From positions 37,945 through 101,944 of the forward strand of contig JAFSTN010000040.1 of assembly GCA_017450485.1 (NCBI GenBank): a stretch of DNA of 64,000 nt, read 5' to 3'. The position numbers and the translations under genes are program-made. Under the pieces are notes generated by a model, which saw nothing but the letters and a program-made list of their open reading frames with translations, was not told the origin of the DNA and ran no database searches. This document shows positions 18,131 through 26,746 of the stretch, piece by piece; the stretch's first letter is position 1, and every line of letters starts with the position of its first letter. This DNA comes from Lachnospiraceae bacterium. GTDB lineage: Bacteria > Bacillota > Clostridia > Lachnospirales > Lachnospiraceae.

Positions 18131-18919
18131 ATGGGAAACGTGCAGCTTCTTGACAAGACCCGGAAGATAGGAAAACTTCTGCATAACAACAATTCGGGTA
18201 AAGTTGTATTTAATGATATTTGCCGGATTATGGGCGATACACTCGGATCAAGTGTAATGGTCATAAGCCGTAAGGGCAAGATACTGGGAGTGAGCCATCA
18301 TAAGGACGTGGATGCCATCGAGGAATATGTGAGCGGGGACATCGCCACATTCATAGATGCATCTCTGAATGACCGTCTCCTGAGTGTTCTGTCGACCAAG
18401 GAAAACGTCAATCTGTCCACTCTTGGTTTTGAACGTACGGATACGTCCAAGTACATGGCGATGATCACACCGATAGTGATTTCGGGAGAGCGTCTGGGTA
18501 CGCTTTTCCTCTACAAGAGTGGCGAACAGTACGATATAGATGATATAATACTGTGTGAGTACGGTACTACCGTTGTCGGATTGGAAATGCTCAGAGCCGT
18601 CAGTGAAGAGACGGCCGAGGAGGATCGTAAGGTCGCAGTAGTACAGGGTGCGATAGCCACTCTGTCATATTCGGAGCTGGATGCCATCGTCAGGGTGTTT
18701 GACGAGCTGAACGGTTTCGAAGGCATGATAGTTGCCAGCCGTGTGGCGGACAGGGCCGGGATCACCAGATCCGTGATCGTCAATGCGATGCGCAAGTTTG
18801 AGAGCGCAGGCGTTATAGAATCCAGATCATCCGGAATGAAAGGAACATACATCAAGGTCGTCAATGATGCGGTGTATGATGAGCTGGATAAGGTTAAGCG
18901 GTCCGGCAAGGTGAAATAG
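18131..18919 (+). CDS. codY: GTP-sensing global transcription regulator CodY
   Basis: A 262-residue CodY. The N-terminal GAF domain (branched-chain amino acid sensing) starts LLDKTRKIGKLL. The winged helix-turn-helix spans about residues 195-243, with ASRVADRAGITRSVIVNAM and GMKGTYIKV nearly identical to the family pattern. CodY with GTP and isoleucine represses nutrient-acquisition and often motility genes in Firmicutes. It is co-transcribed with topA, and the fla/che operon lies immediately downstream as in Bacillus subtilis. The xerC and hslVU genes that sit before codY there are missing. Confidence 0.97.
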   Translation: MGNVQLLDKTRKIGKLLHNNNSGKVVFNDICRIMGDTLGSSVMVISRKGKILGVSHHKDVDAIEEYVSGDIATFIDASLNDRLLSVLSTKENVNLSTLGFERTDTSKYMAMITPIVISGERLGTLFLYKSGEQYDIDDIILCEYGTTVVGLEMLRAVSEETAEEDRKVAVVQGAIATLSYSELDAIVRVFDELNGFEGMIVASRVADRAGITRSVIVNAMRKFESAGVIESRSSGMKGTYIKVVNDAVYDELDKVKRSGKVK

Positions 18920-18964
18920 ATCATCATTTAATAACGGATTATGGACAGCGGATACGCTGTATGT

Positions 18965-19002
18965 AAAGGGACTTCAGATGACTGGGGTCCCTTTTGTGTT
19001 TT
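18965..19002 (+). terminator. Intrinsic terminator after codY
   Basis: AAAGGGAC at 18965-18972 pairs perfectly with GTCCCTTT at 18987-18994 across a 14-base loop, followed by TTGTGTTTTT. A small hairpin ACAGCG-GATA-CGCTGT at 18945-18960 sits just before it. Confidence 0.75.
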
Positions 19003-19078
19003 TCCGGATCCGCACTGTATCGACCATGGCATTCGGGGATGCCACCGCTCCACAACAGAATGTGGTTTACATAATGAT

Positions 19079-19103
19079 AAAGCACTATATCTTGTGCTTT
19101 TTT
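19079..19103 (+). terminator. Second terminator-like hairpin before the fla/che promoter
   Basis: AAAGCAC at 19079-19085 pairs with GTGCTTT at 19094-19100 around an 8-base loop, ending in six T. Two weaker hairpins lie at 19027-19042 and 19051-19066. It probably strengthens separation of codY from the flagellar operon. Confidence 0.6.
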
Positions 19104-19115
19104 GGTCAAAAGACC

Positions 19116-19143
19116 TTGAAGTTTGGTTTTATTATTCTATAAT
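19116..19143 (+). promoter_or_regulatory. Sigma-A type promoter of the fla/che operon
   Basis: TTGAAG at 19116-19121 and a perfect TATAAT at 19138-19143 are 16 bases apart. The start of transcription would be near 19150, about 25 bases before flgB. A short palindrome GGTC-AAAA-GACC (19104-19115) abuts the -35 box and could be a regulator site. No clear CodY box (AATTTTCWGAAAATT) is visible. Confidence 0.75.
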
Positions 19144-19175
19144 AGTAGTGTGTATATTTATGGAGGAGTATGCCT

Positions 19176-19574
19176 ATGAGTACGCTGATCGACACACATG
19201 CCTTTGATTACATCAATGTTCTGGATAAGGCAGCCGATGCTTCCTGGCTTCGTAACGAAGCCATTGCGAACAATATCGCAAACATCGATACGCCGTATTA
19301 CAAGAGACAGGATGTCAATTTTGAGGATGCACTTAATCAGGCACTGAAATGGACACATATGTCCGATCTGGATCGTCAGGTGCATAACGTGAGTATGCGC
19401 AGACTGTCGGTAGGCACATATACCGATTCCGCGGGATATAGCTATCGCGTAGACGATAACAACGTCGATCTGGATACCGAGTCGGCAGAGCTGGCAGCCA
19501 ACCAGATCAAGTACAACGGTATAGCGAATTCCATCAAAGCGGAGTTCCAGAACCTGAGAACGGTCATCAAGTAG
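19176..19574 (+). CDS. flgB: Flagellar proximal rod protein FlgB
   Basis: A 132-residue rod protein. The N-terminal NEAIANNIANIDTPYYKR is the flagellar rod-family signature, and the C-terminal helix LAANQIKYNGIANSIKAEFQNLR packs against it in the rod. Export is through the type III apparatus without a cleaved signal. An ATG at 19170 lies only 1-2 bases from the GGAGGAG site. The ATG at 19176 has normal spacing of about 7 and is preferred. It is the first gene of the fla/che operon. Confidence 0.95.
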   Translation: MSTLIDTHAFDYINVLDKAADASWLRNEAIANNIANIDTPYYKRQDVNFEDALNQALKWTHMSDLDRQVHNVSMRRLSVGTYTDSAGYSYRVDDNNVDLDTESAELAANQIKYNGIANSIKAEFQNLRTVIK

Positions 19575-19591
19575 GGTAGGAGGGCACAGAT

Positions 19592-20038
19592 ATGAGTATA
19601 TTCAATTCATTTGATATAAATGCTTCCGGTCTGACCGCCCAGCGGTTCCGTATGGATATCATATCCGAGAACGTGGCCAATGCGAATACGACACGTACCG
19701 AAGACGGCACCCCTTATGTACGCAAGGTCGTTACTTTTGAGGAAAAAGGAGAAGCCAAGTCCTTCTCAAGGATATTCCACAGTGCGCTTAACGACCGCAA
19801 GCAGGGCGGCGTTAAGGTCGGCGGCGTGTATGAGGATACCTGGACCCAGGCGAATATGGTATATGATCCCTCTCATCCCGATGCCGATGAGAACGGATAT
19901 GTGACTTATCCCAACGTCAATATCGTCACCGAGATGACGAACCTGATAGATGCGAGCCGTTCATACGAGGCGAATGCCACAGCGTTCAACGCCTCCAAGT
20001 CCATCGCTTCCCGCGGACTTGATATGGGCAACACCTGA
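19592..20038 (+). CDS. flgC: Flagellar proximal rod protein FlgC
   Basis: A 148-residue rod protein. It has the rod signature ASGLTAQRFRMDIISENVANAN near the N-terminus and the C-terminal VNIVTEMTNLIDASRSYEANATAFNASK coiled helix. The paired termini are typical of FlgC. It follows flgB by 17 bases with a TAGGAGG site and precedes fliE, the usual Gram-positive order. Confidence 0.96.
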   Translation: MSIFNSFDINASGLTAQRFRMDIISENVANANTTRTEDGTPYVRKVVTFEEKGEAKSFSRIFHSALNDRKQGGVKVGGVYEDTWTQANMVYDPSHPDADENGYVTYPNVNIVTEMTNLIDASRSYEANATAFNASKSIASRGLDMGNT

Positions 20039-20058
20039 TGAGAGGAGTGTGATGATAT

Positions 20059-20400
20059 ATGCCTATGGTCAGTGATGCTATAGATATCACCCGTCTTCGC
20101 AATGTGTCATCGGGTGCCGTCAGACAGGTGGCAAAGAGTGCACCGACCAATTCGATCGACGCATATAATACCAATAAATTCAGCGATCTGCTCACCACTG
20201 CGATGGATAATCTGTCGGTTACGAACGGATATCTGTCTGATATGGAGAATGAGGAGATCAAGTGGTCTCTGGGCGAGTCAAAGAACACTCATGACCTTAC
20301 TATCGCCATACAGAAGGCCAGCACAGCATTGCAATACACGGTTGCGGTGCGAGATAAGATAATCGAAGCATACAAGGAACTTATGCAGATGCAGATCTGA
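20059..20400 (+). CDS. fliE: Flagellar hook-basal body protein FliE
   Basis: A 113-residue FliE, the adaptor between MS ring and rod. The C-terminal helices contain THDLTIAIQKASTALQYTVAVRDKIIEAYKE, with the family pattern of a conserved H-x-xxxAxxxAxxxL run ending in QIxAYxEIMRM, here ending LMQMQI. The N-terminal half is variable, as in the family. The ATG at 20059 follows GAGGAG with slightly long spacing. Confidence 0.93.
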   Translation: MPMVSDAIDITRLRNVSSGAVRQVAKSAPTNSIDAYNTNKFSDLLTTAMDNLSVTNGYLSDMENEEIKWSLGESKNTHDLTIAIQKASTALQYTVAVRDKIIEAYKELMQMQI

Positions 20401-20429
20401 TATATGAGCAGGCATGCTGAGGAGAGATT

Positions 20430-22037
20430 ATGATTGACAGATTGAGGAGTATCTGGCAGAGGATACTGGAGTGGTGGAACAGATTCACCACCAGACAGAA
20501 GACCATAATAATCGTGGTCGCAGCCGTTGTGCTGATCGCGATAGGTATACTGGTGACGGTACTCACGAGAGACAAGTATATCACCATATATGTTGCCGAG
20601 ACTACCGAAGAGACCACTGCCGTGACGACGGTATTGGAAGAAAACGATATTGCTTACAAGGTTTCCGATGACGGTCTGAGTGTATTGATACTCGAGGAGA
20701 ATCAGTCTCAGGCGAATCTCGCACTCGGATCCAACAGTCTGAAGTCCAGCTCCTACGGCATAGAGAATGTTACGGAGGGCGGCATCGCCACCACGGAGGC
20801 GAACACGCAGCGTAAGTACATCGTATATCTGGAAAGCCAGCTGGAGAATGATTTTATAGCACAGTTTGATGCGATCAAATCTGCTCATGTGGAACTTCAT
20901 ATTCCCACAGATGACGGCACTCTGATCGCAAAACAGGAAGAGTCAAGCGCATCCATATTGCTCGAGCTGGAGGAGGAATTCACTCCGGAGCAGGCATCGT
21001 TCCTCGCCAGAGCCGTAGCTACCGCGATAGGCAATGAGACCACCAATAACGTGGTCGTTATGGATACACAGGGCAATATGCTCTTTTCCGGTGAAGACAA
21101 TTACTCTACGGCCGGTACGACAGGGTCGGCCCTGACAGTTAAAGGACAGGCCGAGACCGCACTTAAGAACGAAGTGCGGTCGGTATTGCTTGGAACCAAG
21201 GAATTTGACGAGGTTGAAGTGGCATGTACTCTGAGCATGGATTTTTCCACCAGAGAGGATACAGACCATACATATACCCCCGCAGAAGGCCAGAAGCAGG
21301 GTGTACTCGCTCATGAAGAGAATTATTCGTCCGACAGTGCGAACAACGGCGGCGGAGTACCCGGCACGGACTCCAATACCGAGAACGATACCACGTATGT
21401 GATCCAGGATAACAGCCGGAGTAACTCGTCGGTGAACGAGGAACTCCGTGACTATCTGCCGAACGAGCACATCACAGTGACTTCCACTCCTGCAGGCAAG
21501 ATCAATTACGGTGATTCGTCAATAGCGCTCACGGCCATATCCTATAACGTGATCCGTGAGGAGGATGCCGAGACACAGGGCCTGCTGGACGGCATAACCT
21601 GGGAGGAATACAAGCTCGCCAACAACACCCGTACCAAGCTTGATGTAGACGAGGATCTGGTTGATGTTGTATCCAAGGCAACCGGCATCCCGGTCGCGAA
21701 GATCGCCTTTGCGGCATATTCACAGAATGTATTCTTCGACAAAGAGGGTTCGAAGTTCAGTCCTACCGACTTCATACAGATAGCACTGATCGTGATCATA
21801 CTGGCACTGCTCGCCTTCGTAGTGCTCAGAAGCATGCAGAGAGAGAAAACCGAGGAAGAGCCTCAGGAAGAACTCAGTGTGGAGGATCTGCTTCAGTCCA
21901 CACCGGAGTCCGAACTGGAGGATATATCCATGGAGGATGAATCCGAGACCAAGAAGGCGATCAACAAGTTCGTTGAAGACAACCCCGAAGCCGCAGCGTT
22001 ACTCTTGCGTAACTGGCTGAACGAGGAATGGGGATAA
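20430..22037 (+). CDS. fliF: Flagellar MS-ring protein FliF
   Basis: A 535-residue FliF, the membrane ring on which the basal body assembles. The first transmembrane helix is at about residues 28-48. The YscJ-like ring-building domains follow, with LESQLENDFIAQFDAIKSAHVELHIP. A Ser/Asn-rich periplasmic-side insert lies around residues 290-340. The second membrane helix is near residues 448-468, and the acidic C-terminal FliG-binding tail ends in AALLLRNWLNEE, which matches the conserved tail. Confidence 0.97.
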   Translation: MIDRLRSIWQRILEWWNRFTTRQKTIIIVVAAVVLIAIGILVTVLTRDKYITIYVAETTEETTAVTTVLEENDIAYKVSDDGLSVLILEENQSQANLALGSNSLKSSSYGIENVTEGGIATTEANTQRKYIVYLESQLENDFIAQFDAIKSAHVELHIPTDDGTLIAKQEESSASILLELEEEFTPEQASFLARAVATAIGNETTNNVVVMDTQGNMLFSGEDNYSTAGTTGSALTVKGQAETALKNEVRSVLLGTKEFDEVEVACTLSMDFSTREDTDHTYTPAEGQKQGVLAHEENYSSDSANNGGGVPGTDSNTENDTTYVIQDNSRSNSSVNEELRDYLPNEHITVTSTPAGKINYGDSSIALTAISYNVIREEDAETQGLLDGITWEEYKLANNTRTKLDVDEDLVDVVSKATGIPVAKIAFAAYSQNVFFDKEGSKFSPTDFIQIALIVIILALLAFVVLRSMQREKTEEEPQEELSVEDLLQSTPESELEDISMEDESETKKAINKFVEDNPEAAALLLRNWLNEEWG

Positions 22038-22065
22038 GGAGTAGAATTAGGAGTTAAGCTACGTA

Positions 22066-23079
22066 ATGGCTAAGTTGAGCGATGAAATGGGAGGCCTTCA
22101 GAAGGCTGCGATACTGCTGATAGCACTTGGGCCCGAGAAGTCTGCTTTGATATTCAAGCATCTCAAGGAGGAGGAGATAGAGGAACTCACTCTCGAGATC
22201 GCCAATACCAGAAGCATAACCCCACAGATCAAGGAAGATGTCATAAACGAATTCTATCAGGTGTGTCTGGCCCAGCAATACATTGCGGAGGGCGGTATTT
22301 CCTATGCGAAGGAGCTGCTCGAAAAATCCTTCGGCGAGGACCGTGCAAAGGACGTTATCGGCAAGCTGACCGCATCTCTTCAGGTCAAGCCGTTCGAATT
22401 TATCAGAAAAACAGATGCTTCCCAGTTACTTAACTTCATACAGGATGAGCATCCTCAAACCATTGCCCTGATCCTTTCGTATCTGTCATCCGCACAGGCC
22501 GCACTTATCATCAGTGCCCTGCATCCGGACAGACAGGCGGATGTGGCGAAGAGAATCGCTGTTATGGACAGGACCTCTCCCGAGGTCATCAAGGAGGTCG
22601 AGAAAGTGCTCGAATCCAAACTCTCGAGTCTGGTCAATCAGGATTACACGATCATCGGCGGCGTCGACAGCGTGGTCGAGATACTCAATACGGTGGACCG
22701 TGGTACAGAGAAGCATATCATGGAGACTCTGGAGATCGAGGAGCCCGAGCTGGCAGACGAGATCCGGCGCAAGATGTTCGTGTTCGAGGATATTCTGCTT
22801 CTGGACGACCGTGCTATACAGAGGGTGCTGCGTGATGTCGAGAATAATGATCTGGCTATCTCGCTCAAGGGTGCCAATCAGGAGGTTCAGAATGCTATAT
22901 TCAACAACCTGTCCAAGCGTCTTGCATCCATGATCAAGGAAGATATGGAATTCATGGGTCCTGTACGTATGAAGGATGTTGAGGAAGCACAGCAGAAGAT
23001 AGTTAATGTAATACGTAAGCTCGAAGATTCGGGTGAGATCGTAATATCCAGAGGCGGAGGAGACGAGATAATTGTCTAG
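22066..23079 (+). CDS. fliG: Flagellar motor switch protein FliG
   Basis: A 337-residue C-ring protein linking FliF to FliM and meeting the stator. The N-terminal LQKAAILLIALGPEKSALIFKHL and the armadillo middle EHPQTIALILSYL are clear. In the C-terminal charged torque helix, KMFVFEDILLLDDRAIQRVLRDV carries the conserved charges that interact with MotA. Its stop overlaps the start of fliH by 8 bases. Confidence 0.97.
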   Translation: MAKLSDEMGGLQKAAILLIALGPEKSALIFKHLKEEEIEELTLEIANTRSITPQIKEDVINEFYQVCLAQQYIAEGGISYAKELLEKSFGEDRAKDVIGKLTASLQVKPFEFIRKTDASQLLNFIQDEHPQTIALILSYLSSAQAALIISALHPDRQADVAKRIAVMDRTSPEVIKEVEKVLESKLSSLVNQDYTIIGGVDSVVEILNTVDRGTEKHIMETLEIEEPELADEIRRKMFVFEDILLLDDRAIQRVLRDVENNDLAISLKGANQEVQNAIFNNLSKRLASMIKEDMEFMGPVRMKDVEEAQQKIVNVIRKLEDSGEIVISRGGGDEIIV

Positions 23080-23980
23080 TAATCTGGTTAAATTCTACAA
23101 TACGACTCCTCAGGAAGATTCCAAACTCATTGATACCAACAGCCTCGTAGAAAAGAAATTAAAAGAGGTGGCCGCCAAAGCCAAAAAGAAGGCGGAAGCT
23201 AAGCCCGCGAGCGGTGAGACACTGGTGGCCAGTGAGAATGCAGAGGCGGGATTTGTCGAAGGACTTGATGCGGATCAGATAGAAGCTCTGATCACGGACG
23301 GAGATGACGAGAGTAATGTCATCAAAGCGGTCGATCCCACGGAGGAGGCTGAGAACATACGCCTGGCCGCCAGAGCGGAAGCTGACGAGATAGTTGCTAC
23401 CGCAGAGCAGCTGGCCAGAGAGTTCAAGGAGAACAGCCGCCGCGAAGCTGAGATCGAATGTACCAGAATCCGTGCCGATGCCAAGCAGGAAGGGTATCAG
23501 GCGGGACTGGTACAGGCTCAGGATGAGTATGCCGCGCGTATGCAGGAAGTGGATATGCGTGAGCAGGAGCTGATGCAGAATTATGAGGCTCTGTGCGACG
23601 AACTGGAACCACGGTTCATCAGTGCGATCACGAGCATCTACGAGCAGATATTCAAGGTCGAGCTCGGACAGTATGAACCCATACTCGCACAGCTGATAGC
23701 CGGCGCGATGCGCGGAGTCGAGAGCAGCAAGTCGTATATAGTCCATATATCACGTGAAGACTATGAGGATATCAACGATACCCACAGGAAGCTTCTCGAG
23801 GAAGCGGCACCGGGATGTAAAGTGGATATCATAGAGGATGTGGGGCTGAACCGCAATCAATGTATGCTGGAGACCGAGAACGGGATATTTGACTGCGGGC
23901 TGGATACTCAGCTGACAGAGCTTCGCAATAAGCTGATGATATTAAGCTTCGAGCCTGCGGGTCCCGTGGCGGAGGGGTGA
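23072..23980 (+). CDS. fliH: Flagellar export ATPase regulator FliH
   Basis: A 302-residue FliH-type stator of the export ATPase. A long charged helix (residues ~85-165, rich in Ala, Glu, Arg) precedes the C-terminal V-type ATPase E-subunit-like domain, with FISAITSIYEQIFKVEL. The start is a TTG at 23072 inside the end of fliG, with GGAGGAG 8 bases before it. Its place between fliG and fliI supports the call more than its weakly conserved sequence does. Confidence 0.88.
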   Translation: MSSNLVKFYNTTPQEDSKLIDTNSLVEKKLKEVAAKAKKKAEAKPASGETLVASENAEAGFVEGLDADQIEALITDGDDESNVIKAVDPTEEAENIRLAARAEADEIVATAEQLAREFKENSRREAEIECTRIRADAKQEGYQAGLVQAQDEYAARMQEVDMREQELMQNYEALCDELEPRFISAITSIYEQIFKVELGQYEPILAQLIAGAMRGVESSKSYIVHISREDYEDINDTHRKLLEEAAPGCKVDIIEDVGLNRNQCMLETENGIFDCGLDTQLTELRNKLMILSFEPAGPVAEG

Positions 23981-23981
23981 C

Positions 23982-25304
23982 GTGGGTCTTGATATCGATT
24001 TCGAAAAATACAACCGTGTATTGGATGAACCGCTGATCCGCAATATGGGCAGGATCGAAAATGTCATCGGTCTGAGTATAGAGTCCAAGGGCCCCGAGGC
24101 AAAACTCGGCGATCTGTGTAAGATATTCACCGGATCGGATGATGAGTTCATATATGCAGAAGTTATCGGTTTCAAAGACGGCAAAACTCTGCTGAGCCCC
24201 TATCAGGCAACTGACGGTATATCGATAGGATGCCGCGTGGAGAATACGAATGCACCTCTTATGGTGACCGTATCCGATCAGCTGCTCGGACATGTGCTGG
24301 ACAGTCTGGGCAATTGCGAAGAGCTCGGATTTATCGAAGGCCCCAGGGTTGAGGTGGATGCCCAGGCCATCAGCGCCATGGACAGAGTGGTCATAGATGA
24401 GGTCCTGTCACTGGGCGTCAAAGCTGTAGACGGTTTGCTGACTATAGGTAAAGGTCAGCGTATCGGCATCTTCGCCGGGTCCGGTGTCGGCAAGTCTACT
24501 CTGATGGGTATGTTTGCACGTAATACCAATGCCGATATCAATGTGATCGCTCTGATCGGAGAGCGAGGCAGAGAAGTCAAGGAATTCATAGAGCGTGACC
24601 TGGGTCCGGAAGGTATGGCCAGATCGGTCGTAGTGGTCGCCACCAGCGACAGGACAGCTCTTGAACGCAAAAAAGCCGCTATGACCGCCACTGCGATAGC
24701 TGAATATTTCAGAGATCAGGGACGGGATGTATTGCTGATGATGGATTCGCTCACCCGTTTCTCAATGGCGCAGCGAGAGATAGGTCTGGCGAGCGGAGAG
24801 CCTCCGGTGTCGAGAGGATATCCGCCGAGTGTATACTCGCAGATGCCGAGACTGCTGGAGCGCGCGGGCAAGAATGCCAAAGGCTCTATAACCGGACTGT
24901 ACACCGTACTGGTGGATGGAGATGACTTCAACGAACCCATAACAGATACCGCGAGAGGTATCCTTGACGGGCATATAGTACTGGACCGCAAGCTTGCCCA
25001 GAAGAATCATTATCCCGCCATAGATGTACTTGCCTCGGTGTCGAGGTGCATGTCCAGCCTGGTGAGCAAGGAACATAAGCGCTACGCCGGCAAGCTCAAG
25101 AGCACGATGGCCACATATCGTGACGCAGAGGACCTGATCAATATAGGCGCATATAAGGCCGGATCGAACCCGGATATAGATTATTCCATCAGCATGAACG
25201 GACCGATCAACGAGTTTCTCTGCCAGGAAACTGACGAGAAGCTTGATTACGATGATGCGCTGGCTCTGCTGGCTAAGATGTTCGGATCGGAGCAAGGCGC
25301 GTAA
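23982..25304 (+). CDS. fliI: Flagellum-specific export ATPase FliI
   Basis: A 440-residue ATPase of the F1-beta type that helps feed substrates into the flagellar export gate. Walker A is GSGVGKSTL. The family stretches GERGREVKEFIERDLG, LLMMDSLTRFSMAQREIGLA and GEPPVSRGYPPSVYSQMPRL (split by only a few residues) are intact. The GTG start at 23982 follows GGAGGGG by 4-5 bases, 1 base after the fliH stop. Confidence 0.97.
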   Translation: MGLDIDFEKYNRVLDEPLIRNMGRIENVIGLSIESKGPEAKLGDLCKIFTGSDDEFIYAEVIGFKDGKTLLSPYQATDGISIGCRVENTNAPLMVTVSDQLLGHVLDSLGNCEELGFIEGPRVEVDAQAISAMDRVVIDEVLSLGVKAVDGLLTIGKGQRIGIFAGSGVGKSTLMGMFARNTNADINVIALIGERGREVKEFIERDLGPEGMARSVVVVATSDRTALERKKAAMTATAIAEYFRDQGRDVLLMMDSLTRFSMAQREIGLASGEPPVSRGYPPSVYSQMPRLLERAGKNAKGSITGLYTVLVDGDDFNEPITDTARGILDGHIVLDRKLAQKNHYPAIDVLASVSRCMSSLVSKEHKRYAGKLKSTMATYRDAEDLINIGAYKAGSNPDIDYSISMNGPINEFLCQETDEKLDYDDALALLAKMFGSEQGA

Positions 25305-25322
25305 GCCTGCGGGTAGTATCAT

Positions 25323-25781
25323 ATGGCGGTATTCAGATACAGACTGCAGAACATACTCAATATCAAGAACCAGCTGGAAACCCAGGCTGAGATGGAGTTT
25401 GGGCTGGCCCAGGCCAGACTCAACGAAGAGGAAGCCAGACTTGAAGCTCTCATAGCCCGCAGGGACGGATATATCGAGGAAGGCCGGAGGTTGCGCCTGG
25501 ACGAGCTGGACGTTGTCAAACTGGCAGAGAACGAACGCTCCGTCAAGGTTATGGAAGAGTTTATCGAGGGCCAGAGAGAAAATGTCAGGCTGGCCGAGAG
25601 GGCAGTGGAAACCGCCAGAGTCAAACTCACCGAGGCGATGAAAGAGGTCAAGGTCCAGGAAAAACTCAGGGAACATGCTTTTGAAGAGTTCCTGGAAGAA
25701 CAGAAAGCTGTAGAGGCCAAAGAAATAGACGAACTGGTTAGTTATAAATACGGTCAAAAAGGAAACTTAAACAATGGCTGA
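25323..25781 (+). CDS. fliJ: Flagellar export chaperone FliJ
   Basis: A 152-residue, almost wholly alpha-helical coiled-coil protein. It has the N-terminal FRYRLQNILNIKNQLE signature of Gram-positive FliJ. It works as the central stalk of the FliI ring and escorts unloaded chaperones. No membrane segment is seen. The end overlaps the MotE-like gene by 8 bases. Confidence 0.92.
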   Translation: MAVFRYRLQNILNIKNQLETQAEMEFGLAQARLNEEEARLEALIARRDGYIEEGRRLRLDELDVVKLAENERSVKVMEEFIEGQRENVRLAERAVETARVKLTEAMKEVKVQEKLREHAFEEFLEEQKAVEAKEIDELVSYKYGQKGNLNNG

Positions 25782-26655
25782 CGAAGCGGTACTTGATCCC
25801 GAAGAAGAGAAAAAACAAATAAAGGCAGAGAAAAAGGCTCTTAAGAAGGAACAGAAAGAGGCACAGAAGGAAGCCAAAGCGAGAGCCAAGGAAATCGCCA
25901 AAAGAGAGGACGAGCTGCTGGACGGAGAAGATGATGCGGGTGGTCTGTCTATTGCCATGGTCACGATCATTATCATCGTGATATGGATAGCCATCCTTGC
26001 ACTTCTTATCAAGCTCGATGTCGGCGGACTCGGCTCCACGGTCATGAGACCGCTGATCAAGGATGTGCCTGTGCTTAATGCCATTCTTCCCGCAGAGTCC
26101 AGCCTGGGCAGCAACCTGTCCACGACCGAGGAGGACCCTTATATGGGATTCTCGTCGTTGGAGGAGGCTGTGGCATATATTCGACAGCTTGAGCGCGAGA
26201 TGGCTGAGATGCAGAACAGTTCGGGCAATGACAGTGCGCGTGTGGAGGCTCTTGAAGCCGAGATCGACAGATTGAAGACTTTTGAGAAAGCGCAGGTCGA
26301 TTTCCAACGTATCAAGGACGAGTTCTACAATGAGGTCATATATGCCGAGAACGGCCCCGGGCTTGAAGCATATCAGAAATACTATGAGTCAATAGATCCG
26401 GAAAAGGCGGAAGCGCTTTATCAGCAGGTTATCAAACAGGTCGAAGCCGATAAGGAGATGGAAGACTATGTAGCGGCCTACTCGGCCATGAAGCCCAAGG
26501 AAGCCGCCCAGATATTTGAAGCTATGACCGATAATCTGGCGCTGGCGGCGCGTATACTTGAAAATATGGACTCCGACAGCCGCGGTAAGATACTCGGCGC
26601 CATGGACAAGGATGTAGCCGCAAAAATTACCAAATTAATGGATCCTCAGGGTTAA
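25774..26655 (+). CDS. MotE/YlxF-type membrane protein
   Basis: A 293-residue protein. A highly charged Lys/Glu N-terminal helix covers residues 1-50. One membrane helix follows at about 55-80 (SIAMVTIIIIVIWIAILALL). A coiled-coil region comes next, and then a C-terminal MgtE-N-like domain: AYSAMKPKEAAQIFEAM and AARILENMDSDSRGKIL. Its position between fliJ and fliK matches ylxF of Bacillus subtilis. The family includes MotE, a stator chaperone in other bacteria, so a role in stator or basal-body assembly is likely but inferred. Confidence 0.8.
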   Translation: MADEAVLDPEEEKKQIKAEKKALKKEQKEAQKEAKARAKEIAKREDELLDGEDDAGGLSIAMVTIIIIVIWIAILALLIKLDVGGLGSTVMRPLIKDVPVLNAILPAESSLGSNLSTTEEDPYMGFSSLEEAVAYIRQLEREMAEMQNSSGNDSARVEALEAEIDRLKTFEKAQVDFQRIKDEFYNEVIYAENGPGLEAYQKYYESIDPEKAEALYQQVIKQVEADKEMEDYVAAYSAMKPKEAAQIFEAMTDNLALAARILENMDSDSRGKILGAMDKDVAAKITKLMDPQG

Positions 26656-26679
26656 GGCAAACCCCGGATCTACCGATAT
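26653..26679 (+). promoter_or_regulatory. Candidate flagellar sigma factor (sigma-28 type) promoter before fliK
   Basis: TAAG at 26653-26656 and ACCGATAT at 26672-26679 are 15 bases apart. They match TAAA-N15-GCCGATAA at 9 of 12 positions. The 91-base gap before fliK is one of the longer ones in the operon, and a TATAAT overlaps the site. This could be chance. Confidence 0.35.
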
Positions 26680-26746
26680 AATAGTTGTATGGGAATTCCA
26701 TACACGTATGTTACACAGCACATTGAAAACATAAAGGAGGAATCAA

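Noticed and set aside
24762-25757. Minus-strand open frame across fliI and fliJ (331 codons)
   Set aside because: It is antisense to two well-supported flagellar genes, and its Phe/Leu/Gly-rich sequence matches no family.
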